DNA of 64,000 bases from Elmis aenea. Taxonomy: Eukaryota > Arthropoda > Insecta > Coleoptera > Elmidae. Each line of letters starts with the position of its first letter. The first letter of the stretch is position 1. A program made the translations under genes and the position numbers. A model generated the notes under the pieces. It saw nothing but the letters and a program-made list of their open reading frames with translations. It did not search any database and was not told the DNA's origin. Shown one piece after another: positions 23,046 to 33,972 of the stretch. The DNA lies in contig OX393583.1 of assembly GCA_947652605.1 (NCBI GenBank), forward strand, positions 7,233,222 to 7,297,221, in the 5' to 3' direction.

Positions 23046-25898
23046 ATGACAATAATTCAATACATGAATAAAGTTTTACATGAAATACGTTATATAAATT
23101 ACTTATACTTATATTTCATAATGTACTGATGACTTCACTTATTACTAATGTAGTGTATGAATATTAATGATAATAAAAACATCTCAATTAAACTTACAAT
23201 TATGTACATTATAAAAATTAGTTGTACCTATCATATAATTTACCCATCAATTTTTATTTAAATTACTGTCTTATCAAACATAATTTTAGAAAAACACAGG
23301 ACAAAATCAACACAAGTCCGTCGTTTTTATAAACTATTAATTTTAAGTGACTTAAGTCACTTAAAGTAAAGAAAAATGGCGATTCGTTAACGTCTATGCG
23401 AAATTATGCATAATGAGAAAAATATAAGTAACCGAGTTAACAAATATAGTTGAAATTTTCCTACTGTTAATATAATTATTTTTATGCACATTGAAATGCA
23501 AATCATTTAGTATTTCAAAATAACATCAAAGTTACTAAACGCCACTTTTAAAAAACACGGCTCATACTAGGATTTGAGCCAAACATAAAATGAAAGATAA
23601 GTTTAAAAAATTGTACGTCTGATACATAAAGTTTTCTAGCTTAAATTTAAAAATATTCAAATTTCAACCTAACACCGGAAACATAAGCACGCATTTTTTA
23701 AAATGGCCGGCCACCTCCGATTAAAACAACTTAAAGCTGCGTGCAATTCATTGCATATCGACCACATGTGCGCTATCGGCAATCGTATCTATACCTTAGC
23801 TTTAAGGAATATGACCTTCGATGAATTAAATACATTGAAAATACTTGTGTTAGTAGTCAAAAAAGCATTTAAACTAAATACCTTTTATTATCAGCTTGTA
23901 GTTCGTCTAATTGTTTCACTGGTCCTCAATGATTCAGAGTTTTAATGGGCACCACTAACAGGACACTTATTAATTCGCGCACGTGTTGCATGCCAACCTA
24001 ATCGGAAAAGATCGACGCACTCAAGAGAGAAATGCGGGAGTTAAGTGGGGGATGCGCACTGGTGGGAACGGCTTCAGTTTTCTAAAAACTGATAACGCAG
24101 TTTTTGGCGGGCTTTGAAACGATTTGAAAAGCAACTGGAACGTGATCTAGCGAACGTCTACAAATAATTACTTGGAGATTTCTGTTTGGGATTTGTTTGA
24201 AATAATTTCAATGTACATAGTAACTTTTGTTATTTTTTAATCTTCCATTGGGCCCAAGCGTACCAACAGTAATATAAAATAACTATCGTTTTTTATTGAC
24301 AAAAATATAGAAACGAGGATATTTGAAATGCGCAAATAAAATATAAAACGCGCTTTTATTAATGCGTTTTATAAAAAAATCCTGCAGTTAAAAAAATACT
24401 ACAGCATTAAATAAAACGAATTGTGCAACATGTTAAATTCTTTAAAAATAATTAAATCTTTTTGGCAGGAATTTAAAAAAAACTGCTTTAGAATAAATGA
24501 TTGCGCATTTTTAAGTTTAAGTGTTTTTTACACTACATTTGTACCTACACTTAAATAAATAAATATTCCATACACTCGTAACCTCCTAAAAAATATTTGA
24601 TCATTGAAAAATTGCGTTCCCAATATTTTAATTAAATCAACATTTAAATAACGGTAGCGCGTATTCAATAAGTTATTTGAACCACCAGAAAAATACATAT
24701 ATACGGGGTGTAACTGAATTCTGGTACACCGCCTTTTTTTCTCTCTTTACTTTCGATTTTAGGTAAATGAAATTTTAGACATATGATAGGTATATGTAAA
24801 AATCCGGATTACCTAAACATAAAGAGTATTTTCTGACGATTGTAACAATACCTACTAATAACTTATATTTGTCTTGTTGCAATTCAGTACTAATTTGACA
24901 ACATATTATCGTATAATTTCTTTACTGCCTGTGTATCAGTGTATAACCAATGCTTTTATTTTCCACAATTTCCCACAGCTTAACTAGGGGCACAGTATCA
25001 TTAGATTTTTGTTCAGCTTGGGTTCACGGTTTTAAAGCTTTTAAATTACAATGTTTCAAGTAAACGATGCAAGGGGTTACAATACTCTAGCTTGGCACTA
25101 ATTCATCTTTTTTTTTAAATGTTTGACCTCTGCACTTTGGGACCCAACATCTGTCAACCTAACATTTTACATATTTAACGTTTTATTTCACGCAGGGCCG
25201 CAGCGTATCCCAATCCATTATCATAAAAACTAACCTGTCACATTTAGCATTACGACTGATAAATTATAACGCGGCCCAGAATATGGAACATATAAATACA
25301 TAAAAAGGTCCATCGCGAGCTATAAAAAAAGTCAAAGATCAATTTTAGTGCCCCTACATCGAGATATATTCATTTCTCGTCCTTCAAGACCACTTTCGAG
25401 TTAAACGCAATGTGAAAAAGACACACAGACCGATCGTAACTGTTTTTTTCAAGTCTCCATTGCAGATGATACATAGCTTTTGAGTCAAAGTAATTTTCAT
25501 AAAATGTCACAGGACCGATGCGTTTCTACATGTGCTATTCAAGAAATGCAGACAACTTTGAACTTTATATGAATATCTCATGGGAATACTTTAGATCCCA
25601 GTGATACATAAGAGATATGGCTATGTTGAAATGGTAGAGCTGCACATTAAAAATTCATATAACACTCAACGTAGCGACTACTTTAGGTAAAGACGGCGAA
25701 GTCCAAGTTTAAAACTTTTAAAATACATCAGGTTATAATACGGAGAGGTTAAAGGTATTAATCGATGTTGAAGAGAGTTCTTTAAAATAATACAAGAACA
25801 GCTTTGTGCATGAACCAGTTTTTATGAGCTCTGTACCGACTAGATTAAATTTTTGAAAAAGAATAAACAGTTTCTTCCGATACTTTGACTGTAAAATA
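23046..25898. other. no supported gene
   Basis: Long unassigned interval. An 80-codon plus-strand ORF at 23703-23945 starts MAGHLRLKQLKAAC and ends with a hydrophobic LVVRLIVSLVL segment; I do not recognise it. A TACGGGGTGTAAC end near 24703 may be a decayed CAGGGTG-class terminus. 23960-24180 looks single copy. Confidence 0.4.
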
Positions 25899-25906
25899 TA
25901 TATCAG

Positions 25907-26160
25907 GTTTTTTTTTTTTACTGATTTATTTTACTTCGGCATGTTTGTGCTGCTATGACTAATCACCGAAGTGGAAGAGAAGGGAACTAGGATTAGGTGA
26001 GTAAGGGTAGAGGGTAGGTGGAAGTACTGTCACAGCATTTGCCTATAGTAGGTAGGGGAAACCACCTGAAACCCCTACGATGACAGACGGCCGCGGGATT
26101 CGAACCCACGCCTCCCGACTTTACTCGCTAGGTTGCATACCAACCGGCCACCGAGCTCGG
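25907..26160 (-). mobile_element. tRNA-derived SINE with exact target-site duplication
   Basis: On the minus strand the 5' end carries a polymerase III box A-like TGGCCGGTTGG (26140-26150) and a box B GGTTCGAATCC (26096-26106). Their spacing is tRNA-like. A non-tRNA body and an A-tail follow (T run on the plus strand at 25908-25919). The identical octamer TATATCAG flanks both sides (25899-25906 and 26161-26168), as expected for LINE-mediated insertion. The tRNA-like head is not a free tRNA gene because it is continuous with the SINE body. Length 254 bp. Confidence 0.9.
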
Positions 26161-26168
26161 TATATCAG

Positions 26169-26422
26169 AGGTTACGCTTAATAAAAATGGCTTTGTATTA
26201 GACAAAATGTACAGAAGTACAGCAGGAGTATGATAAAATATTTTTCGGAAAAAATGCATTAGGTACTAAATCGAAGCACCAAACTGGAAAGTAATTTCTT
26301 TGATTTTAACTCGAACTTAGTGTGTTAAAACCCATAACAATTAAAAAGTGATTGACTAAAAAAAAAAGATATACAAAAAAACAGGTGATTCCAGTAAAAC
26401 GTCTAGGACTTGCAAATAGATG
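26169..26422. other. no gene seen
   Basis: AT-rich spacer between the SINE and a MITE. No ORF or repeat recognised. Confidence 0.5.
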
Positions 26423-26424
26423 TA

Positions 26425-26621
26425 CACTGCCAGTCAGTAAAACCAGTTATTCTTGCTTTACTTGTTATTTCAATTTAAATGTGATTAATTTCTAATATTT
26501 TAATAATTCATGTGTATTTGTCATTCAGTAAAAATTTCTTTTAAATCTAAACAGTATTTTTTGTGTTTAGCTTTATTTTTTTAGAAATACCGAGGTGGCC
26601 TTTAACGTTTGACCGGCAGTG
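26425..26621. mobile_element. Tc1-type MITE, ~200 bp
   Basis: The left end CACTGCCAGTCA and the right end, as complement, CACTGCCGGTCAAACG form inverted repeats bordered by TA (26423-26424, 26622-26623). The CA(C/G)TGCCGGTCAAA ends are typical of Tc1-type elements. No coding capacity. Confidence 0.65.
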
Positions 26622-26629
26622 TAGCTTAG

Positions 26630-26915
26630 TTTTTTTACCACATTCTGCAATGCGCACCCGACATATATTACGGGATTCAATTGATGAATCTTAATTCACC
26701 CCACCTTATTCACCCGACTTGTCACCTTCAGATTTTTATCTTTTTTGGATTCTTCAAATATCACAAAAAAAATGCTTCAAAACTAACAATGGTGTTAAAA
26801 TATACCTTGAAGATTTTTTTATTGTTAAAAAAATAGATTTTTATAAAACTGGAATAAATAAACTTGTACGTTGGCAAATAGTAATTCAAAGAAATGGATA
26901 TTATATCATTGATTA
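26630..26915 (+). pseudogene. mariner transposase carboxyl-terminal fragment
   Basis: The frame reads, with one stop at about 26690, an MRTRHI-like segment corresponding to the 'NARPH' region, then TPPYSPDLSPSDFYLFW with the third catalytic aspartate, and CFKTNNGVKIYLEDFF. It ends in a GINKLVRWQIVIQRNG and YYIID finish. Mariner transposases end in this way ('GI.KLV.RW...I..NG.Y'), so the true carboxyl terminus is retained while everything before the DNARPH region is missing. The stop just after YYIID fits the natural end. It directly follows the Tc1-type MITE but belongs to another family. Confidence 0.75.
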
Positions 26916-27400
26916 AAATATAGTTTTAAATCATAAAAAGCTACTGTTTATTTAATTAATAAAACGGTAAGAACTTCTTGGATGACCTACACATTAAATA
27001 AAATTAAGGATAAAATGTGTAAATCCTAAAATTAAGCCTAATATCTGTCTGCAAAATTTATTTTTAAACTTTTAATATAAAATCTATTTGTTAATAAACT
27101 ATTTTAAAGTTTACTTTCAAGTAGTAGCAAAACCTTTAAAAGATGTTTGTATTATTTTACTGTATTTTTATTTTTTACCTTATTTACGTTACATTTTGTC
27201 TCCTCTTGCAATTTTATTACGCTCATTTTTTTTTTTCATTTGGGATTGTTTCGTTTATCCTCGAGCTAAACAAAATTGAATGACAACAACTGAAGGAGCG
27301 AACAAAAACTCCAAGACAAGTCGTTAAAAAAATTGTTTTATGTTTCAATAAAAGACCTTATTTGTTTATTTCAAAAAAATAAGTGGTTGTCTTTTAAAAA
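26916..27400. other. no gene seen
   Basis: AT-rich, with a 63-codon hydrophobic plus-strand ORF at 27088-27279 that looks like low-complexity noise. Confidence 0.5.
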
Positions 27401-27990
27401 TGAACGATATTTCAGTTTTGTAATCACTTCCATTTATTTAGTCAGTCTTTTTATTGACTAATGGTAAATATTTTGTAAAGTAAATGGTCAGTATATATAA
27501 ATATTTCGGTCAGTATAAATATGTTAGTTCTAGTATCAATTTGTCAGTAAAATTTAGTTTATTTGGTTGGTATTTAGTTTTTTGGTTCATAAAATAATTA
27601 AATTTTCAAATAAGTAATGAAAATACGTTTGTTTTCAATTAAAAAAAAAGTTCAACTAACTATATACCTGACCTTCATTCATTTGGTCAGTAATAGAGGG
27701 CCAGAACAACAGCTGGCCGAGGCTTTTTTGAAATAAATAATGCAAATAAAGCTAATAGGTTTGTTTTCGTTTAAAAAAAAAAAAACTCTGACTATCTGTT
27801 TAAATAAAATACTGATAGCTTTTGTATTAATCGGTGTAATATTGACCACGTGGGTATATTACGTACCTACTGATATTTTATTATAAGTACCTACTGACCA
27901 TTCACTTACATTTTTTTTTAATACTGACCTAATAAATAACATTCAATCATTATTATGAAACAATTATTCAAAACTGACTACAGTCAGGGG
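27401..27990. repeat. region with clustered GGTCAGT / ACTGACC motifs
   Basis: GTCAGT occurs in one orientation near 27441, 27488, 27511, 27545 and 27688. It then occurs inverted as ACTGACC near 27892 and 27922, and ACTGACTACAGTCAG near 27973. The switch of orientation implies an inverted-repeat element with repeated subterminal motifs. A hAT-like CAGGGGTGGCTAG stands near 27984, but its partner end was not located. Confidence 0.4.
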
Positions 27991-29497
27991 TGGCTAGAAA
28001 CATATTTTTTATTTTCTTTGCCAACTTTCCAGATAAAACATTACTCAAACATTTGGAGAAGAAACGAACCTTTCGGAGTGTATGATTATCAAGTTATGAA
28101 TTTTTAATTTGTGCAGGGGTTTAAAAATCGGGGAGAAAATACACGACCGGTCGTCTATTTGGGTGAAAATGCTTGCTTTGTTTATTTTTATGTAGAGTAT
28201 TTAAACTCTGTTATAGCATCTATCCATGTGTATGATAAAATTTGTATTGTTTCAGTTGTTGGATCTATAAAAATAGCTGCATCTGCAATCATTTACATAC
28301 AAAGTCTTCAGTGACAGTTTTCAAATCCGAGACAAATCAATTTCCTCTGAAAAAACTAAATTGCTTTCATATCAGTCAGTACCAGCGGTGTATATAGATT
28401 ATTGATATACGCTCATGCAAGTTTATGTAAAACAAAATGCAGAATTTAGGACTGCACTAAAACACCGACAGATATGAGCATGCACCGGCGGGCACCTGAC
28501 CTACTTCCAGATATTTAATCGTTAATTTAAAGGAAAAACTTGCATTCCGTGTGATGGAACAATGCGGTTATCATCATTTATACAACAAATTGACATTGAT
28601 TAATAAATAATAGTTAATAGACTCCCGGCAATGCAATTGTACATTTATTTCAATGAAATTTTATAACGTAAACGTTTTCAGGATGACAGTCGCATAAATA
28701 AACTCGTGTGACGTCTACTAAGCTCATCAATTTCGTTTTGTTAAATTTATTACGTGCACTTTATTCGAGTTTTTAAAATTGTTTGTGTAGAAGTATGCCC
28801 CCGATCTGCATGGAAATTCTTGACTATATTTATATTAGCGCTACGAAAGTATTTAATGGGGAAAAGTTGTGAAGTTTTAAGAGCTCATTAATGTGATGCT
28901 TTTGTTTTTTATATGTAATAGCTAGTCCAGAATTTCTAAAAAAATCTATAGTTTTATTCACGAGTAAATTATTTTAAACACCCTGTATAGTGTAAACACA
29001 AGTTTGTTATTATCACGTCCTCTAAAATACCTTGTACTATAAGTTACCAATATGTTGTACGCCTCTGTACGGTAAATTAGTCGACAAACAAGGGACTTCT
29101 ATTCTGATTAATTGATTTCGTAGACAAGAAGATAGCCCTGCGAGTATTTTATAAGATATGGGTTAAACCAGCGACTCCCAACCGTCCCGAGGTTGTTGAC
29201 TGTGGCATTTGTTCGTATATCTCGATTGTAAGCTTAATAGTATGGTTCCGTCTTGTGGCCAAGTTAGTGGTTAAGGTAAAATTAAGGTGTACATTATGAA
29301 AAACGCAATAAATAAAGTAAAAACGTCTTAAAGAATAAAAAAATGTATTGGTCAATATCGCCAACTGCAATAACATTATTGGCTTTTTCTTAATTTGTAA
29401 CAACCAACGGCAAATAATAATTCTTTACGAAGGAATGTTTAAACTTCAACATCATAATAAACAACTTGCAATGATCACACCAGCGTTTAATGCAGCC
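27991..29497. other. no supported gene
   Basis: Unassigned. An ACACCCTGTATAG end near 28978 is a solo CAGGGTG-class terminus. CCAGCGACTCCCAACCG near 29168 resembles a hAT terminus without a partner. ORFs at 28111-28314 (plus) and 29149-29403 (minus) are not recognised. Confidence 0.4.
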
Positions 29498-29499
29498 TA

Positions 29500-30681
29500 G
29501 GGGAAACCAGGGATGAAAGTAAAATTTTTTTGATTTTATTTAATTTTTCATAGCGTACCTCTAACAAGTTTTTTTTTACATCCAAATCGAAATAATGATA
29601 GATTGGACGTTTGTCTTCCTTCAAAGATATTTATTTCATATGTTTCTTAAAGCATATGTGAGAAAAATTTTCTTTTCCGTAGTAAGACAGCTGTTACTTC
29701 CAACCTCAACGTTGGGGTTAAAAGTAACAATGATCGGGGTAAGTTGTAACGGCAAAATAATTTACACAGCTCATAAGTAGTGGGTAAATATATTAGTATT
29801 CATCAACAAAATTAATATTTGATTCCAAAATACACATTAGCAACATGAAAAAATATTTAAAAATGTGAAATAAAGATACAACAAATTGGAAAATTGATCC
29901 GACAAGTTTTGTATGTTCTCATCTACAAAGAAAACCACCAATTATGTGCTAAGAGCGAACATTTGCAACTGAAAACATTGATTGGGGTTGGTTGTAACAC
30001 TGTTACTTTTGACCACAAGTGTACCCAAAACAAGTTGAAGGGAATACACAATTAACCACGATTCCAACGTCAAACTGCATTGCATCCACCAATAGCCAAC
30101 AAAATTTAGAACATAATAATCTATTTTATTCTTCAGGCTTTCGCGGCTATCGTCCATGTCTTTATCAAACGACCAACATAGAATGGTCGAAACGTCACAC
30201 AAATCAAGAAGACGCGGTTCCAAACCCGGGAACGAAGATTGTAACATAATAATCTAGGCACTTTTTTGTTCCTCTTTTAGATATCGCCTAAAAGTCACTC
30301 GACCGGTGACACAACGCATTAACTTTTAGGCGGACAATAGTGACTCTGGCTGGCAAAAACTTAACCTTTTATGACAGATGAAAACTAGCAATGTAGGTAG
30401 GAAGGTGGATGTAAATGAACATTGCTAAAGCGCTTAAGCTAAGGCCGCACTGCGGGATGGTTGGCTGGAGGGTAGATGGTAGATACACGCCGTCGCCTGG
30501 CGACAATCCAGGCGCTTTGTTGCACAACAAATTGTCGCCAGGCGACGGCGTGTATCTACCATCTACCCTCCAGCCAACCATCCCGCAGTGCGGCCTTAGC
30601 TTTAGGGCGACATGTAACAAAAATTAAAGAATCTATAGGCACTTACAACCTACCCCTGTTACTTTCATCCCTGGTCTCTCC
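29500..30681. mobile_element. 1.18-kb TA-flanked DNA element
   Basis: Ends GGGGAAACCAGGGATGAAAG and the complement of GGAGAGACCAGGGATGAAAG are inverted and bordered by TA (29498-29499, 30682-30683). TTGTAAC and GTTACTT motifs repeat near both ends (29693, 29725, 29745, 29990, 30236, 30614, 30655) and may be transposase-binding sites. ORFs inside (for example 101 codons minus at 29942-30247) show no transposase motif. A hairpin MITE is nested at 30436. Likely non-autonomous. Confidence 0.6.
30436..30602. mobile_element. hairpin MITE with perfect 72-bp arms
   Basis: Positions 30436-30507 and 30531-30602 are exact reverse complements around a 23-bp loop. Each arm contains GGCCGCACTGCGGGATGG and GTCGCCTGGCGACAA. 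The two strands therefore encode the same peptide in mirrored ORFs, which is an artefact and not a gene. The pairing continues imperfectly for about 5 bases at each end. The arms are far more GC-rich than the surroundings. No clear target duplication was found. Confidence 0.85.
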
Positions 30682-30683
30682 TA

Positions 30684-31310
30684 CTTTAAAAATATGCTTT
30701 TGCGAATTAAATATTTCCAAATGTTGGAGTGGAGTAGTTTCAATTTACATTCAAGTAAAAATTTATAATAAAAAACTTTTTCATCGTAATAAAAAGCTAT
30801 GACTTCGGAATTCAAAAATAAGGTTATCTAAAAAATGGCTACTAATATTATTAGTTTTAAATTAGCCAGTTGTTTAAATTTTATAAACAATTTGTAAAGA
30901 AACGTACCTTTCAAATTCTTATTTTAGGCAATCAAACTACACTAATCATAGATTGATATTATTAACCGTCTTTTCTCTACAAAAATCGGATATTGTTGAA
31001 GGAACATAGTTTGAAAACCACTGGTTGTTGTACTGCACCGTGTCATCTTCTTATCTCCGAGATTTGTTTCTTACTTATTTAGTATGCATAACGGAGCTTT
31101 GAGTATGTTTTCGTTTAATTTCGTTTCACTATAACATTTAAGCCTTTACGTGGATACAAATTAATTCGGCGCTTAGTTTTTAATTAATTTTTAAATTAAA
31201 ATTCGCGCGCTTACGTTTTTGTAATACCTCCCGACAAAGATACACACAAATGAAGCACTAAATCGTCGCGCAAAATGCAAACAATGTATTTGTTATTTTC
31301 GGTAAAAATA
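30684..31310. other. no gene seen
   Basis: Unassigned AT-rich DNA. Confidence 0.5.
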
Positions 31311-31679
31311 TTAGACAGAGCGCCATTGCCTACTTAATGCAAAACTTGTCTGAGGGCAAATTTTTATAATATCGTGATATGAAAGCTCAATTTCTTGAGA
31401 GAGACGTTTCAAAGGTTTTGTGGGCTCTTGTTCCATACGTTGACGAACGTCATCAACAACTTCTGCTGTACGAACGCCTTTTTTATGAGTCACAGAACCA
31501 GTTTCGCGAAAAACATCAACAACATTTGTAAGACATGCATAAAAATGCTTTGTTATTACAGCTAAGTCTGAGAAATGCTCCCGAAAATCGTCCAAACATA
31601 AACGCTGACTGTATTCCCAAACTCCATTAGCTCGGACATTTTGTGTTCTGGGGTGAAAACCATAACTAAAATGATTCAA
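31311..31679 (-). pseudogene. mariner-type transposase amino-terminal fragment
   Basis: A 122-codon open frame. Its central part reads VFRETGSVTHKKG, VRTAEVVDDVRQRMEQ, then KPLKRLSQEIELSYHDI. This is the helix-turn-helix/linker region ('FRETGSV..KKR... RRLSQELGLSY') common to a large group of insect mariner-like transposases. Upstream residues (WEYSQRLCLDDFREHF) also fit the first helices of that domain. After SYHDI the similarity ends and a stop follows within 20 residues, so the DDE catalytic domain is absent. The frame is unusually intact for its length. No inverted ends were found. Confidence 0.65.
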
Positions 31680-31809
31680 AAACTGCTATATAATAGAACG
31701 AAAACTTAACCGGAACTGCTTTACAGATTTTGACAATCAAAAAACAATTGACATATGCACGATACTAGCTTCGACAGTTATTTTAAAATCCATGAGCACC
31801 TTTGACCTA

Positions 31810-32735
31810 AGCACCTTTGACAAGATTTAAAAATGAAATTTCAAATAGGATAATTAATAATTTAGGTGTTCCTCGAGGTAGTGTCCTTGGGCCTTCGTTG
31901 TTCATCCTGTACATGAATGACATTGAAGCAAATGTAGGAAACAGCGTCATAAATTTATTTGCAGATGATACTCTTATATTTATGCGTGGCAATAACGTTG
32001 ACAGTATGGTAAGCAAATTAAAACACTGACCTGGGTAGAGTAGCAGCGTTGTTAAAGGTTAACAAACTGAAAATAAATGTCGAAAAAACAAATGATGGTG
32101 ATAAACAATAAAAATGTGCTTAATCAGCAACTTATAGAATTGGATGGTGTAGTAGGTACTAAGTAGAGTTTTCTTGGAAGATTAAGCAGTAAACTTCCAG
32201 TCCTTACTAAAATTTGAATATACAAAAGTATAATAGCACCCCATTTTGAATACTGTTCTAGTATTTTATTTCTGGCAAACACTAATGATTTAGACCGGCT
32301 TTAAAAATTGCAAAATAGGGCTATGAGAATTATTTTACACTGTTCCAGATACACCAAAATTACTCTAATGCTTGATACCCTACAGGGCTTAGTATTAAAC
32401 AACGGATAATTTTTAATACGATTATTATGATTTTTAAGAATATAAATAACCTGCTTCCAAATTATTTGTTAAAATATAGAACCCAAAACTCTGATATTCA
32501 TAAATATTCGACACGAAATTACACTTAAAATTCTCTATTTTATAAAGAAATGAAATTTTATGATAATCTAACAAGCGAACTTAAACATGAAACTAATATT
32601 GTAAGGTTTAGACGTAAGCTTAGTAGTTTTATTAAGAAAAAGTTTTAATTTTTTATACATTTACAAACATAAGTTATAAAATGTAAACGAAACTAGCAAA
32701 TCGCTAAATAAATTAAATTATTATTATTGTGAACA
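31810..32735 (+). pseudogene. non-LTR retrotransposon fragment (RT palm to 3' end)
   Basis: The first 70 codons hold GVPRGSVLGPSLFILYMND and NLFADDTLIF, the two palm motifs of a LINE reverse transcriptase; the catalytic FADD is intact. Beyond a stop at about 32027, other frames continue with KLKINVEKT, IIAPHFEYCSS, LQNRAMRIIL, TLMLDTLQGL, NIVRFRRKLSSFIKK and a stop. Only the second half of the RT and the tail are present; endonuclease and fingers are missing. The element appears to end in an (ATT)n-like tail near 32725. The tail resembles the CR1/Jockey group; the exact clade is uncertain. Confidence 0.75.
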
Positions 32736-33567
32736 AGATCATTTTTGATATCACGATATCTTTTCTTATTACATAATTTTAATCTTAGGTTTTTTTTTTT
32801 CTAAATTACAGTGTGCTCACTTGAATCGGGGGATCGGGGAATATATTTTTTTAAAGATCAATGATTCAAAATATTTCATTTGCTGCATATTTTTCCAATA
32901 GTACTGAAGCGTAGACCACAATTATTTAGAATAACCAACAACCTTTTTTACTAATAAAGATGTCTGATAAGAAATATTAGATTAAAATTTTAATTATCAT
33001 CATAACTAACAATCCAGCAAATTATAAACGTCAGATTTTTTAACGTCTTAATCGTTACCAAACACTGACAACTTTTTTTCCGGTAGAAATCTGTGGGAAG
33101 TTCCTTCCAATAAATTCATCGCGCGCTGCTGGGAACTTTATCATAAACAGAACAAAAAAACCATAGGTATAAGGAAACGGTTTGTGAGGCTAATTCAGTT
33201 GTGCTTTGTTAAGACGTCAGTGTTCTTAAAAAGCTATAAATGGATATGAAAAGTTACGGACGTCGGCCCCGACCCCTCCCGTTTTATTACCTGACACCGA
33301 CGGCCATGTAAATACGCTGGCTGCATACAGCATACACCCACCAGCAGACGGTGCATTTACAGCGAGAGGTAAATATTAAATAATTCATAGAACATCTTAC
33401 GAACAAGAACTAGTAAGCATACACTACGATTTGCCGCGAGTATTTCACTGTTGAAGTGAATTATATTCGAATAACATGTGCGGCGTTGTATATCCTTGAT
33501 GATTTATGGACATTAAAATACTTTTGTGGTCTCCGCAGTAATTACTAGAAGTAGAATTTAGCGAAGC
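32736..33567. other. no gene seen
   Basis: Unassigned. 33100-33420 looks single copy and slightly GC-rich, with no ORF. Confidence 0.45.
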
Positions 33568-33575
33568 TGTATACG

Positions 33576-33933
33576 CAGTGGTGAGCTATGAAATTTTTAA
33601 CAAAGGGCTCGCTCATAGTTAAATAAAAACAAAAAAAAATAATGTTAATTATATGTTGGAAAAAAAATTTCATTTTAAATTCAAACGTGAATAATCGAGT
33701 GATTGTACATAATTCAAAAAATTCTATTGTGCGACTGGTTATTCTAAATTTAATCGTCATTGCTTGATAGGCATGACTTCGTCGCTTTACAAATGTATGT
33801 AATGAAAATGATTTTAAGATACATTTTTTCTTGAGAAAATGGTTAACAAGAAGAACAAGGGGCTCGCAAATTAAGGAATAATTTAACAAAGGGCTCTCGC
33901 GAGCCCCCGCGAGCCCCCTACAGCTCACCACTG
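33576..33933. mobile_element. 358-bp hAT MITE with perfect 8-bp target duplication
   Basis: The left end CAGTGGTGAGCTATGA and the right end, as complement, CAGTGGTGAGCTGTAGG are inverted repeats. Flanking octamers are identical: TGTATACG at 33568-33575 and 33934-33941. An internal AACAAAGGGCTCGC motif occurs at both ends (33600 and 33883, as AACAAAGGGCTCTCGC). The 128-codon minus-strand ORF across it is fortuitous. The intact duplication suggests fairly recent insertion. Confidence 0.9.
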
Positions 33934-33972
33934 TGTATACGTATGCACATTTACGAGTATTGTTCCAAAATA

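Noticed and set aside
26096..26150. Possible tRNA gene on the minus strand
   Set aside because: Box A and B are present, but the segment is continuous with a SINE body and A-tail between target duplications, so it is the SINE head.
30369..30627. Two ORFs of 70-83 codons on opposite strands sharing a peptide
   Set aside because: The identity is forced by the perfect hairpin at 30436-30602; neither has independent coding evidence.
33545..33931. 128-codon minus-strand ORF
   Set aside because: It coincides almost exactly with a hAT MITE and has no recognisable domain; chance frame.
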